Shown piece after piece: positions 1 through 11,889 of a stretch of DNA of 64,000 bases. Below the pieces are notes generated by a model. That model did not search any database, was not told where the DNA came from, and saw nothing but the letters and a program-made list of their open reading frames with translations. Position numbers and translations under genes: made by a program. Numbering within the stretch: position 1 is the first letter of the stretch; each line of letters opens with the position of its first letter. This stretch comes from Pseudisothecium myosuroides (Eukaryota > Streptophyta > Bryopsida > Hypnales > Lembophyllaceae). The DNA is taken from NCBI GenBank assembly GCA_951799445.1, contig OX637296.1, positions 3,410,001 to 3,474,000 of the forward strand, given 5' to 3'.

Positions 1-166
1 AAAATCTAGAAAATTTGAATCACACTTAAGAAATTAATCATCCCAAATTAGTAAAGAGAGGTTAGTATATTTATACTTATTTATGATTGAGGCAAAGAGG
101 AATTAGTATTCTTTTGCTCCATATAACTAGTTGTACAGATTGTCGTGAAAGATGATGTTAAAAATG

Positions 167-247
167 TATTTTGACAACAAAGTGTTGGCTTAACCTCCAT
201 TTTGAGTATGCAATTTCTATAAAACTTATATAATTGATATTATGTAA
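167..247 (+). repeat. Direct repeat, copy 1
   Basis: About 81 bp starting TATTTTGACAACAAAGTGTT, repeated nearly unchanged at 624-706 in the same orientation. The 376 bp between the copies includes a less AT-rich stretch (about 290-620). This could be a local duplication or short terminal direct repeats of an unknown insertion. Confidence 0.75.
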
Positions 248-623
248 AGGCATCCCCACAACTAACACGTTGAACAAGGGTGCAAACAAGGATTTGTTGT
301 GGTTTGGCATGCTGCCATTTTGATTGAAGAGTCACGGCCCTAAGGGAAGACTCGCCAAGTGGTCAAAAGGTGCACTATACTTCTTATTTTATTATTTTAA
401 GAAAATCTCTTCTACTTTTGAAGACAAGCCTTCAAAAGGTGGGATTCAAAAGATTATAAAATAGCATAGCGAGCCACGTTCAAGACTCTCCATTTGCTTG
501 TGCCTTCTTCATTTTTTGAAGTGGCTAGGCATATTTTTGCACTTGGCGTGCATACCGTGGGCCAGTTTCTAAGCCATGGCCCGCCCATTGCCCATGTTGA
601 GTGCCTTGCTGTGGGGTTGCTCT

Positions 624-706
624 TATTTTGACAACAAAGTGTTGGCTTAACCTCCATTTTGAGTATATATAATTTCTATAGAACTTATATAATTGATATA
701 ATGTAA
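624..706 (+). repeat. Direct repeat, copy 2
   Basis: Second copy of the 167-247 repeat, differing by a few substitutions and a 2-bp length change (TATATAT for TATG). Same orientation as copy 1. Confidence 0.75.
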
Positions 707-2363
707 GATAATCCAATTCAAATAGTGTACCATATTATTTTTCAATATTTTAGATTATAGAGACATATTGATTATGAGAAGTCAATGATAACACTCACTA
801 CCTATCAAGGATGTAGAAACCTAGTGTATGTGGGCAAATCACGTTCCAAAGATGTTTGTTTGGACCTGAATGTCTAAGCTCACACCCAAATACAAGTACG
901 TAACGTCTAAGGGATAAATACACCTTTTATTTTGCAATGGTCACATTTAAGGCCTAGGTGGACGACCTAGACAAACTACTGCCCGTATGGACAAAAAGAC
1001 ATCAAAGTAGTCTAAAAGTTGGCAAACATGTAACGGCACCCGAGACGACACACATTTCGACGGATGAGCATGCAAGCATTTTGAAAATTAAAATGTTTAA
1101 AGAATAACAAAATGTAGATATAAAAGAAGAATGAAGATTATGAAGCATAGAGGTTTTATATGAGGAAAAAATTCATCATAAGTTTTGCTACACTTGATGT
1201 TTGCAATATGGAATGTTCAAGGTTTGATCAATGTAGATATATTCTATTCCAATTTGATAGTGGTAAAATTCATTGAGATTGATAATATATTAGCAGGTAT
1301 ATTAGAGGAAATAACTCTAACTTCCCATATTGTACCTATTCCATGATAAAAACCTAGTTACTAAATTGAAGCATTAGGAATAAAAAATTATTTTTCTCCC
1401 ATACATTCAAGGTTGTCCAAAAGTTGGACTTCAAGACGCGTAGGACATAGATGGGACCCTTCAAGTATTTGATCACACACCATATTTTGACTTTTATTCA
1501 ACTTAGGTAAAAAACCATGTACCATCCACTATAATTGGCCAATTGTCATTTGTTGCTATTTATTGAAGGCTTTTGTTTGTTTTTCTAGCATCATTGAGAC
1601 AATTGATTCTAATTAGTGAAGGAAAGGAGTAACTTTTGTACTGAATGAAATACCAACCTTGTGATGGCTTTTGATAGAGTGCAAAAAATCCAATCGTAGG
1701 TTTATTAACACTTGGAGTTAACATTGACAACCAATGTGGGCCTCTAGTGTGAGCCACATCAAATTCATAACCATTTGCTTTCACCAGGTCAACTTACCAT
1801 TGTTCACCACAAAATACGTCACATTTCAACACAAATTGCGGATGCCAATCATTTCTAAATTCTAATCCGCCAATACTGGATCATTATATCCAATCACTTG
1901 CCAACCAAAATAATTTCTTGTCTACCACACATCCTTTGCCTTTTGGAAATTTAATTTTTTTCAAGAGACTTCCATGTTGACAAACCAATACTTATGCCCC
2001 TATGCCATAGCTATGAGAAGTATCCTCAATAGACTTCATTGACATTAATTCTTTAAAGGCCAAAGTTTTTTGTTCTTTTTCTTACGATTATGAGAATATG
2101 CACTTAGATCATTGTAAGATACACTTGCTAATTTTGTGCAAAATAGTGCAATATTAGAAGTATTCCTAATTTGTGGACTTTTTTTAGCTACAAAAAATGA
2201 ATAAAACTTTTAAATTATAAAACAATAACATAGGAAATTTACCTTCAAAATATATATACCAAATGAGTCAATGGAAATTCCAAAAGAATAGATTCTTTGA
2301 TGTATCTATTTTAGAAAAATAGTTGAAATTTCAAAGAATCTAATAAAAATTGTCCATTGTTAC

Positions 2364-2600
2364 CAACACTATTCTAATTATGAAATTTAGTGTAATTGTA
2401 TAACCACATTAATTGATTTGAAAATGCTCTAAGTTTTTATTCATGACAAATATTTTTACCAATAACATAGATATCAATAGTATTTGAAGAAAGATCTCTA
2501 CAAACATAGTTGGTAAAAATATTCATCAAGAGTAAAAAATTGTTGTATTTTAAAATCATTTTGTACCATTGACACTAAATTTCATTATTAGTGCAATGTA
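2364..2600. repeat. Imperfect inverted repeat (foldback MITE-like)
   Basis: The left arm carries ATGAAATTTAGTGT and then CAAATATTTTTACCAA. The right arm carries the reverse complements, TTGGTAAAAATATT and then ACACTAAATTTCAT. The arms are roughly 90 bp around a loop of about 50 bp. No coding capacity. No target duplication could be fixed. Confidence 0.6.
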
Positions 2601-5133
2601 GGGGTTGTGGACAGTGTTGGGTTCACCAAGAACTAAAAGTAATATTTCCATATCTAAAATTGCGTATAGAAGGAAGCTTATTTTGTAAATGTTTTCATTA
2701 TGGAGAATTACATCCAGTAGAAGAACATCCATCTAAATATTTAGCTTCAAATTTGTATAATTTTTGTATTCAAAATAGTATTTCAAAGTCCCAAAAATTA
2801 CAAAAGTAGATATTTTCAATAATATGCTGTCTTGTGATTTGTGAATGAAAACTAAATTTGGGCATGTGAATATTCAAAATTGAATCAACTCAATCAAGTG
2901 TTCAAGAAATGACCATTGAAACTCTTTTCAAGTTTTTGGTTTATATGTTTGTAATGATTATAAACACTATAGATTTGATTAAATAGAAGAAAATCCAAAA
3001 ATAAACTCAACATTCAACAAGGGAATGCCAATCCTAATATGTACTGTAGAATGGCCTCCCAAAAAGAATTGTCATTAGTAGAAGTCCATTGCCACTTTCA
3101 AATTTGCTCAATGCATTCCCAAAACTCATGTACATATATTGAAGAACCACCTCAACATGAGTCAAATTTTAAGTTGCTAGAAGTAGGTTTAGTATTATTT
3201 GGGTGTTTGGGTGTTTGGGTGAGTGGCGGCAATTCCTTTTGTGCAAGGTCACTGTCCAGTACGGCAATATGCCAGAAGGCTTGTCCAACAATGCCATTAC
3301 AGTGTACAACTCAAACATGAGCTCTAGTGATTGTGCAAGTGCTGATAAAAACTGGTGCAGGAAATGGTGCTATTCTACCCACTATCATTTTTCAAAGCAC
3401 CAGAGCTGCACAGATAATGGATGCAATTGCAATGAGGAACACCTAAGTTGGTGGTATTGGATTTGCAGAAGAGAAAATTTGGCACAAGTGATGAATATGG
3501 GGTTGAATAATATTGGATTCTTATAGGATTCACATGGACATATACACAGTATACAGTATGTGGGGTATCGTATGATATTAGAACCTGTAGCCGTCACTTG
3601 ATCTCCTGTTGAAAGTCAGTGGTACTTAGCACCATTGCAAAAATGAAGGGTTTCTAGAGCATGAAGATCTTGCTTGTTCTCAGTACAGGAGTCCTAATTA
3701 CACAAAGTTATGCTAGCATTGCTGATGTAGATGGAGAATGGTTGGCAAGGTGATGAACACAAGTTGGGGCGCACCTGGAAGGACTGCGTGCATGGGGTGT
3801 AGCTGAGAGGATGTACACCCAATGACTGGGATATGCACTCGAGGACTGAGCTGCTGTTGCTGCAGCATACATGGATGGACTGGCCACACTAACAAATTGA
3901 CGCTGACGTGCCAAATTGATAACAGTCTGTTTACACTTTGCTGTCCAGTACGTGAGTTGGGGGAGGTCATACACATCTCCTAAAGTTGACCCTGGACCCA
4001 CTTGAGTGCAGGGCAAGGACACATATGGTGTAGAAATAAATTGCAGAAACTTCCTCCAATGCAATAACTTACAGGAGTCTTCTATTTCCTTGACTTGTAT
4101 CCAACTGTGAAACTAAACTAAAATGGTGACTGCATTTATGAAGAGTACTGGAACCAGAATTAACTCATAGGCAATGAAGGGCAGTTGCTACAAGCATCTC
4201 ATCATGGTTTAGTGCCCAGCTGCCTCACTGCCTGTTAGGCACTCAAAACAGGACAAGTCTCTCCACAGTTCAATCCGACCTGTACTTCAGTTGTGAATTG
4301 TGATCCTGAACTGACTGAAGTCTGGATGACTTCAGCTAACTAACTTACTCCCACTTCAGTAAATGAACCAAAATGTAGACCTAAATTGGACTAGTGTAGC
4401 CAGCAGTGACTAGCCTAAGTGATGTCCTGCACGAATTACAGGGGTGTTTGCGAAAGAAATTATATATACCTGACTTGTTAAATCGTCACTGGTGCCGGTG
4501 CTCCAAGTGCCGAAGCCTCTGAGCTCAGGCCAACCTCGGCAAGGAACGGGCCTGGCAGCCATAGCCAGGATCAGATTCCCGTTGTCAGGTAACTTGGAGT
4601 GTGCCAAACCCTGCCCTGCTTACAGATAAAAGTAGGCCCATTCACGAAATTAAAGCGAATTCGAAGTCTCGATCTCCTTTCTACTGAAGAGCAAGCTAGT
4701 ATTGCACGGTCTAGAACGGAAGGGTTGTGAAAATATTGAAAATCAGCGAAACCTTGATCACGATTGGAAGCATGAAAGGACGAATTAAGTTAAACAGAGG
4801 AATAGAAATTGCACGCTCTACTGAAGCGCAACTGAGGAGAGCAAGACAATTACTGGTATAAAGAAAGATGGTGATCATCTGTGAAGCAAGTGGATTGATC
4901 AGTCGGCCACTGGCATATGGATACAGATATTTGTACAGGGTGAACTACAACTTCATGCAGCTGACAGAAACGATGTCGGGAGAGATCCACTGAACACTGA
5001 GTGATCGTAGTGCTGTCTTCCTCCTTCAACAAGTTCGATTCGACACTTTCTGCCTTCAAGGGTGAACATACAAAGTGGTTCTTCTTGAGGATCGCGGACG
5101 GATTCCGGAAGCTCTGAACTACGGAGTCCAAGT
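2601..5133. other. Region downstream of the PHD gene, no gene assigned
   Basis: Base composition becomes less AT-rich from about 3000 on. Short open frames exist on both strands (for example 3708-4064 minus, 3039-3526 plus). On the minus strand, 4468-4618 is an open stretch with an AG acceptor-like edge and a GTATAT donor-like edge. I recognise no protein family. It could hold 3' UTR, spliced UTR exons, a non-coding transcript or a decayed gene. Confidence 0.35.
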
Positions 5134-7658
5134 CTAGAGCATCGTATGATAGAAATTGAGGTTGACACTACAGCGGTGGCACAGGAAGTGCAGCGGAATA
5201 GCATCCATGTCGGAAATCCCTCCACAGCGTGTGTGCTGCCATACTTCACAAACATCACAAGCGATCATGCGCTCACCGTCGTCATCTTTCGTACCGCAAG
5301 GGCAGTCTACGATCCAGCTTTCAATACCACCCTCGTAACGCCAGTCATGGCAAGTGTGGATCCCGCTGCCGTCTATGCGGACATGAGAACCTGACTCGAT
5401 AACTCCAAACAATAAATCTTCATCGTCGCCTTCCAGATCAGGAATAGATTCCACGCAGAAGCTATGCATGATGAAGTAGGTCTCACGGAAAGCCCTCTGC
5501 GCTTCGAGCTTAAGATCCCGAACAGTCGCGTGCGGCGGAAGGACGACCAACTCGGGAGGAGGGCTGGGTCTGTTGCGCATTGAATCTTCATCTTTCAATA
5601 CAACTGTGCACATCACTCTCAATAACTCGTCATCGTCCACATTCCAGTCGCTGTTAGCTGATTTGCGCGTGAGTTCTCCGCGGTAATCTTTGATGAACTG
5701 CTTCGTGTCCAAAATAATTCTGGCTGCGGTGGGGATAGCGGTTAGCAGGTTTTTAATCCCACTCCTGGCGGGTTTGTAATTCTCTAAGACATGCTTGTAG
5801 ATGTAGACAATATCTTTGAGAACCTCCGCCCTTCCCACTTCACACGCCGTCTCCGGAGCCTGACATCTGGTTTGGTCCCTCACAGCTCCAGCTGCAACCG
5901 CATCCTCGAGACTGTACTCCAAGACTTTGGTAATTGGGTTGACCGCCCTGCGCACAATATGGTTGCCTACAACGCGGTTTCCCAAGGATTTCAGGACATA
6001 GTCCAGAAGGCCTGTATCGCCAATGTAGACACGTGCCGCATCTCGAACATCCTGCCGCGGCATCCACTTCTTGTCACAGCTTTTAAGAGCCTCCACTATT
6101 ACTTGCGTGGCCAGGTCTAAACGTTTCAAAGACCACCTGGATGACATGTCTGTTTGTGGGGCACTGCTAATTGTCAAACCCATGTTCCCGCTTCTTCTGT
6201 CACTGTCTTTCAGTCCCTTCGTCATGCCTTTTGTTTCTGGATGCTCTGGTAGTCTCACTTTGAGCTCCATCATAAAACGAATCAAGTCGCCTACGGTCTG
6301 CAGCGTCTGGCTGCTTATTCGTTGATACAGGGTAATGATAGCCGGCACTTCCTGGTCGACACCCTCAAAATGCTGTGCCATGATTCGAAGTGGCATTTCG
6401 CGTATAGCTTCGACGGCCTTCACATACATCTGCTGGGTGATACCAAAACTTCCGTGTCCGAATTTGTAGCCCCACCTTCCGTACCAGGATTCGCCATAAC
6501 CAACAGCATGAAGTAGTCGAAGCTCGAGAGAGCATTTCTTCGCGACGTCCTCCACGCTTACTTTCCTGTGGGAATATAACCGAGCCACCTTTTCTTTTCA
6601 GATAATAGAATTCTGAGACAATCCATGAATTTAACTCTTCTTTACATTCTCCCCGTGCTAAGATCATCAGTTTTGATAGGCTGATGCGCAAAATAGATCA
6701 TCGTTTAATAATATGTTCCACTTGTCATACAGTAGGTGCATCTAATATTAAATGCTCAAGACTAGTTGTGTACGTGGAACATAGAAATAAGAGTTTTATG
6801 AGCTTGAATGTGGTTAAGTATACGAACCTGGCCCTTAGCATTGCACACATCCGATCCCAAAGGTCCATAATATCTCTTCCGGAAGCAAAATCTGATCCCT
6901 TCTCTCTTCCATTGATACGTAAGAGGTGACCGAAGCCGTTACAGTGAATGACTCCATGAAGCAGGTGACTCTGTGAGTATAAGAAACTGGACGCCACAAC
7001 TTCATCACCGCAGGATGGACAGTTGAGGTATCCTTGCAATAACGGCTCCTCGCAGTTTAAGCATATCTTGGCACCTAGCATTCCGTTCGCTCTCTTTGAG
7101 CGTTCGGGGTGATCAGGAACGGGAATAATGAAGTGATATCGTTTGTTGGAAACCGGATGATGACTCCATCCTGCTCATAAGGAGTTTATAAAGTCAGGCA
7201 CTCAAATCAAAAGAAACTCAACCTGCAGAATGCCACATAGGTATATACAGAAGGAAGTAATTCGTCACCAGCTACACATTCTTTAGATTAATTTCGGCAA
7301 ATGATCGGAGGTCATATAGGCTAGAATCATCTTTGCAACACCGCAATTGGAGTCGATGCTTACCGATGCATCTACACTGGTCACAGTAGGGGTGAAGGGA
7401 ATCCTGGACGCCCTCAATGAATACCAATAAATTGACCCGAGCGCCTTGTGTGGAGTCGTCCTCAAGAGCCACGCACCATCCGGGCAAGCCATCCACGGTG
7501 ACTTCCGACTCGGCACATTCCTCAAGGAAAGCTCGCACATTATCTCGAAAGGGTCCGTCATAATCCGCAGGAAACCCTGGGTCTGCGAAGTTGTGAAAGG
7601 AGAAAAGTCTTTCTCCTCGCTTGCGCTTCCTAATCGCTCGCTCCCGTGATACGAACAT
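5134..7658 (-). CDS. PHD-finger protein of the MS1 / MMD1(DUET) family, 3 exons, 689 aa
   Basis: Minus-strand CDS = complement(join(5134..6565, 6828..7170, 7364..7658)), 2070 nt. Introns (193 and 262 nt) are GT-AG, and the joins restore family blocks. Exon 1 holds residues 1-98 (FSFHNFADPGFPADYDGPF; LLVFIEGVQ; a CxxC ending CDQC). Exon 2 continues with GWSHHPVSNKRYHF and HLLHGVIHCNGFGHLL (about 167-182). Exon 3 begins LRAR/KVSVEDV, with GRWGYKFGHGSFG near 242-254. A C4HC3 PHD finger closes the protein: C634, C636, C649, C652, H657, C660, C675, C678. Length matches the family (about 670-705 aa in Arabidopsis, from memory). Angiosperm members are nuclear regulators of male meiosis, tapetum and pollen-wall formation; a spore-related role here is inference. 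The ATG sits in an AACCATGT context. Residues 135-152 carry an extra CxxC-x10-CxxC module that I do not recall in angiosperm MS1. The gene appears intact. Confidence 0.9.
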
Positions 7659-9689
7659 GGTTCCTGGAGAAAAACGAGAGGCGGGACAAGTTAAATTTCA
7701 TTTTGACCACTTCAAACCCTGAGTCAATTTCGGTAGACAAAAAATCCCGAGCTTATGGATACGTATTCAATTGACACGACAATCGCCGTTTCACGAAATC
7801 CTATACAGCATTTGCGAGCAGAGGAAGGAGTGCCAGATCGACTGCTACCTCCCATTCAAACTTTGCATAGTTGCTATGCCCGATATCGGCCTACAAGGTG
7901 TTACAAATGATTACAGTAAGTGAGCGTGCGAAAGCGATGCAACAGTGTCATCACACTTACCGGGCAAACAGTTTTCAAACACCTGGTTAACTTCGAAGTC
8001 AGTTCAATTTCCGGTGTGCTTCCCCTCTCACAGGCGTTCTTACCTTTCTGCCTTTCTACCGTAGCAACAGCTTCTCGGTCCTCAGTGTTAACCATGTGCG
8101 ATACTGACGGAGTTCGGGACAAAAGGCACAACTCTGCGAGACAGTTGTGACGGTCTTTAGACTTCACATTACTGAATGTGGCCGATGGTCCCAAGTCTAT
8201 AGTTAATTAAACCCCTCCGATACAGGCATACTGTCGCAAATTCTACAGAAAGGAAGGAGAGAGTGAGCGTCCAGGACGCTCTGTCCGTGCGTAAAATATT
8301 CTACAGAGATTTTGCTGTTCTGATCTATAGGCGACCTGTCCCTGCGACTTAGTGAGCGCTCACTTCATGCCAGACGTGCATAACCACGTAGGCGAGGAGG
8401 AAAATAGACTTGGATTCATTGGCAGTACATCCTATACCACTGGCTGACCTTAGCACACAAACAAAACAAATCGAATCTGCGAGAATGTACGCAGTCCACC
8501 TCTATGACAATGTCGATCAACCGAGGGTTTCGATCTCAGATCGTGACCACACGACGAACTATTGGCCGTAAATAACATAGATTAACCTGACGGATATGGT
8601 TATCTGACACTATTTCGATCAGCAGTACTACCTAATGTCGGGAATATACACAGTGAGAATTTTGTCGGAAAGACGACTGTCGACACTGAGAGGAAAAACC
8701 CTTCGAAATGAGAGTTGGCCCTGCGAAACGAAAATCGACAGAGAAAGGGAAGACAGTGGAATTATGCAACAGTACCACGCAATTGTACGAAAGCAATCGC
8801 TACTTCACAAATGTAAGAGCTAGGCAGTAGCTAACAACACCGATTGATCAAATCAGTACGTAATTGCATTATTGCAACACCAAACAACTCCGACTTCAAA
8901 ATCGCAACAAACAGAAAGACAGAAAGACCGACGCAACTCTCCAACAAATTTCTAATTAAATCCAATGCATGAGATTATAGCCTCGCTAATTCAACTCCAA
9001 ATTAAACCGCACTCAGTCATTACAAATTAACGACAAAGCTGCCTTCAAGCACGCTGCAATTAATTAACAATGAATAATACAGTCCCGGACATTAGAAGAG
9101 GTCCACAGCAGCAGCACACCCAAACCTCTCACTCACACACACACACTTACACACACTTATTGGTGGTTCAAATTACTACGTAAACACGGAACCCGGTCAG
9201 TCTGGAACCAGCTCTCACATATAACCAAGAAAGTTGGTTACGAACAGACGCATACATTAACTAAAGTCCTGTCTCACCTCACACCGTCTAACGACTAAGT
9301 CGAAGGCTAAAATAATAAATAAACCACCACGCACAGATCGAAACTCAACTCCAAACCACAACACGAGACCTCAGATCAACACTCTTGTAACCCCCTCGGA
9401 AAGCCATTAAGACACCAATTTAAAAAGCTCAAACAAATAAACACAGTCACGTCTCCTATCCAACAATACTTCCTCCAGCCACAACTCATAACCATGACGT
9501 CGCAACCACCTCGTCTCCTCCCAGCCACAAACGCGAATTACGTATTCACCTCCATTATTCCCAGCCAAGCCAAAACCTCCGATCACAATCAAGAACCTCG
9601 CTCTCGCTCTCGCTCTCTGGCGAAACAGAATTTATTAATCGCCAGTCTCTTCCACCAGTCCGCTAACTAATACTCCGTATAATTTATCT

Positions 9690-10060
9690 CAGACAGTCGC
9701 GTAAACCTTAACCCGACCTGTGATAAATGCTGCAAACAGAACGAATATAATGCAAACACAGACCAATGCTTTCGTGCCACTCACTACCTCCGGAGGAATT
9801 ACGATCGAGAAACCTGAACTCAGACAGTCGCGTAAATGACCCGACCTGTGACAAATGCAGCAAACAGAACGAATGCAAACACAGACAAATGCTTCGATCG
9901 TGCCACTACCTCCGGAGGAATTACGATCGAGAAACCTGAACTCAGACAGTCGCGTACGTAAACCCGACCTGTGACAAATGCAGCAAACAGAACGAATGCA
10001 AACACAGACAAATGCTTCGATCGTGCCACTACCTCCTGCGGAATTACGAGAAACCTGCAG
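9690..10060. repeat. Tandem repeat, three copies of about 122-131 bp
   Basis: The landmark CAGACAGTCGCGTA occurs at 9690, 9821 and 9943, giving periods of 131 and 122 bp. Each unit also contains CCCGACCTGTGA, AGCAAACAGAACGAAT, a run around CAAATGCTT and ACTACCTCC-G-GGAATTACGA. Copies 2 and 3 are the most alike; copy 1 is more diverged, and the third ends in degenerate sequence. The array lies about 2 kb upstream of the PHD-gene ATG. Confidence 0.9.
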
Positions 10061-10164
10061 CGGAGTACGTCGTCGATCGATCTCCGGCCCGACTGAGGGG
10101 TTGTAAAAGGGGATCTGAATTGGGAATTCGGGGGAAGTTAAGCCAAATAAGGAAAGGCGGCGGC

Positions 10165-10195
10165 GGGCGGGGGGCGGGCAACGGGGGGGGGAGGG
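10165..10195 (+). other. G-rich tract with G-quadruplex potential
   Basis: Five G-runs of 3, 6, 3, 9 and 3 bases on the plus strand are separated by 1-4 nt (10165-10167, 10169-10174, 10176-10178, 10183-10191, 10193-10195). This fits the four-run quadruplex pattern. It lies beside the tandem array upstream of the PHD gene. Confidence 0.6.
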
Positions 10196-10606
10196 TTGTT
10201 GTTGATGTTTTTTGGTTTGTTTGTTGCGTATGATTTGGTTTGGAGGGAGCAGCTTGTTGCTGTTGCGGCGCTGTTGTGCAGTAGCGATGTGCTGGAAGGG
10301 AGCGGCAAACGAGCGGCAACAGCACGAAGGAAGGAAGGAGGGTCTGTGACCGTGGGCACGGGCGTGGGGGTAGTACGTACTGTGCTGGGGTGGGAGTAGT
10401 ACTTGAGAGCGTGTAGGGGATCAGTACTTGGCGACCGGTGGGGTAAGGACAGACGGAGGGGAGCCTTTGTATCATCATAACTTATAACTGGAGGGCTCAA
10501 ACTACGGCACACTCCAATTGGCTTGGGTTGTGGCCTATTTTGAATTTCGGTTATGGATTTGTCCGCCCACCAATAGGTTCTCCTGTTGGGGAGGGCGACA
10601 CATTAG

Positions 10607-10902
10607 GGTAGAGACACCCAAAACCGCCATTTGGCCACTTTTCTTACCTCGGACTGTTTCTATTATTAGACAAATAAAATTTTGTATTTTCTCACTGGTG
10701 AGTAATAGGAGATTTCAATGCACTAAAGAATGCATCATTTGGATAGTGTATGCAAAAGTTATAAAGAACCAATGTTTTGGGGGTAGATGTTCTAAAATTG
10801 TTTCTTCAAGAATAGGTGCATATAGTTTTAGGAGATGTACACAAGTTGAGGATTTCATCAAGTGGCGCTTTTAGGCACCTGATGCATTTGGGTGTCTCTA
10901 CC
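10607..10902. mobile_element. MITE family H, copy 1
   Basis: Terminal inverted repeats GGTAGAGACACCCAAA at both ends, flanked on both sides by TTAG (10603-10606 and 10903-10906). The TTA target plus GG-starting ends fit PIF/Harbinger (Tourist-like) MITEs. The interior, including CACTAAAGAATG, recurs near 56.8 kb and in reverse near 39.1 kb. Non-coding; an open frame crossing it is spurious. Confidence 0.7.
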
Positions 10903-10936
10903 TTAGTGACTTGAGAAAAAAGTTAAATTTTATTAA

Positions 10937-11885
10937 CTCCTGAAGGTCAGAGGGTGTTTTGGAAGAGAAAAAGTCCAAAATTACCATTGTCTGAAATTGA
11001 AAATTATAACTTTTTTTTCTAAATTCTAATTGTATAAAAGTGTATTAAACAAGAAAATCAATGTGCGGAGAAAGTTTGAGCCCATTTTAAGGCATGGATT
11101 GAAACATTGTAATGTTTGAAGTGAGAAAAACAATATTTTTTCATTCCTACAAAACAAAGTCAAAAGACTTGGAGCCCCCGTGGCTGAATATTTTTGCTCC
11201 ACACAGAAATGAGGATTCCACCATTTATATATATATAATGTTAGGTTTAGTCATGCAAAAATTCAGATGCAATTGAGGTGTCTACTTTACTCTAAATCAC
11301 CCTGCAATGCAAAGAGGTTTAGTGAACTAGCAATACACTTGCCATATTTTGATGATTTCTATTGCAATGAGAGAAAAAAATTATTTGAAATCCAAATGGT
11401 GAAAATTTAAAGGCAAACATTTGGAATAAGTAGGAAAATTTTCAAGAACTTGGACTTCATAGATTGCAAGATAATAGGGCTTGAAGTTAGAAGAAAATAT
11501 TTTTTCACAAAACCACCCTATCATAGCTAATAAAGTTTGACTCCTCTGAGAACATAATTTGAGAACTACATATTTTTTTTCTTGGACAATTGTATGCCAT
11601 ATGTTATTAATTACAATCATGCCAAATTTCAAAAGTTGATGAGGGTTTAGCTAAAGATGCCTTAATTATCCAAGTTGAAAAAAATTTAGAATAGTATAAC
11701 TTTTGATTCGGGCACACAATCAGGAAAAAAAATTATACTCCCACTAAGTAAGTATATGTTCATACCTTGTATCAAAATTTTGTGAACATCCGGCCAAAAT
11801 TGACTTTGTAGAATCGTAAAAAACTACACAAATTTCTCGACAAATTTTCAATTGTCCATTCAACGGACACTTGTCCTATAGGAGG
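10937..11885. mobile_element. TTAA-bounded element (diverged relative of families A and C)
   Basis: Left end TTAA|CTCCTGAAGG, right end CCTATAGGAG|G-TTAA (TTAA at 10933-10936 and 11886-11889). A subterminal palindrome GTCC..GGAC sits just inside the right end. It is about 949 bp, close to the length of the other TTAA elements. The right end resembles sequence at 36951-37010 in reverse. Diverged, with no coding capacity. Confidence 0.5.
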
Positions 11886-11889
11886 TTAA

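Larger units (their letters stand above)
1..2363. other. AT-rich intergenic DNA, no gene seen
   Basis: Strongly AT-rich sequence with stop codons in every frame. The short open frames here lack codon structure, splice context or recognisable motifs. Apart from one direct-repeat pair (167-247 and 624-706) I see nothing that can be named. Confidence 0.6.
7659..10500 (-). promoter_or_regulatory. Upstream region of the PHD gene (5' UTR / promoter candidate)
   Basis: About 2.8 kb of mid-GC sequence directly upstream of the ATG at 7658, clearly different from the AT-rich repeats beyond 10.5 kb. It includes CT and CA microsatellites (CTCGCTCTCGCTCTCGCT near 9598; CACACACA near 9130), a three-copy tandem repeat and a G-rich tract. 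No TATA box or transcription start could be fixed, and upstream non-coding exons cannot be excluded. The open frames here are repeats or low-complexity sequence. Confidence 0.45.

Noticed and set aside
3039..3526. Plus-strand Cys-rich frames of 93 and 107 aa
   Set aside because: No signal peptide, splice context or family match; another frame there (VLIKTGAGNGAILPT...) looks as protein-like, so none is favoured.
3708..4064. 118-aa minus frame (LTYWTAKCKQTVINLARQRQF...)
   Set aside because: Looks mildly protein-like, but no family is recognised, a second frame is open beside it, and no splice partners were convincing.
5146..6516. Plus-strand frames of 60-109 aa
   Set aside because: Antisense shadows of the large third exon of the PHD gene.
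9820..10029. 69-aa minus frame with a signal-peptide-like repeat (KHLSVFAFVLFAAFVTGRV twice)
   Set aside because: It is a translation of the tandem DNA repeat; the apparent protein repeat follows the 122-bp period and there is no independent coding evidence.
10044..10512. Overlapping Pro/Thr-rich minus frames of 124 and 144 aa
   Set aside because: They are open because the plus strand is G/T-rich and low in complexity; no domain, and two frames are open at once.
10518..10874. 118-aa plus frame
   Set aside because: It crosses the border of MITE H1 and has no motif.
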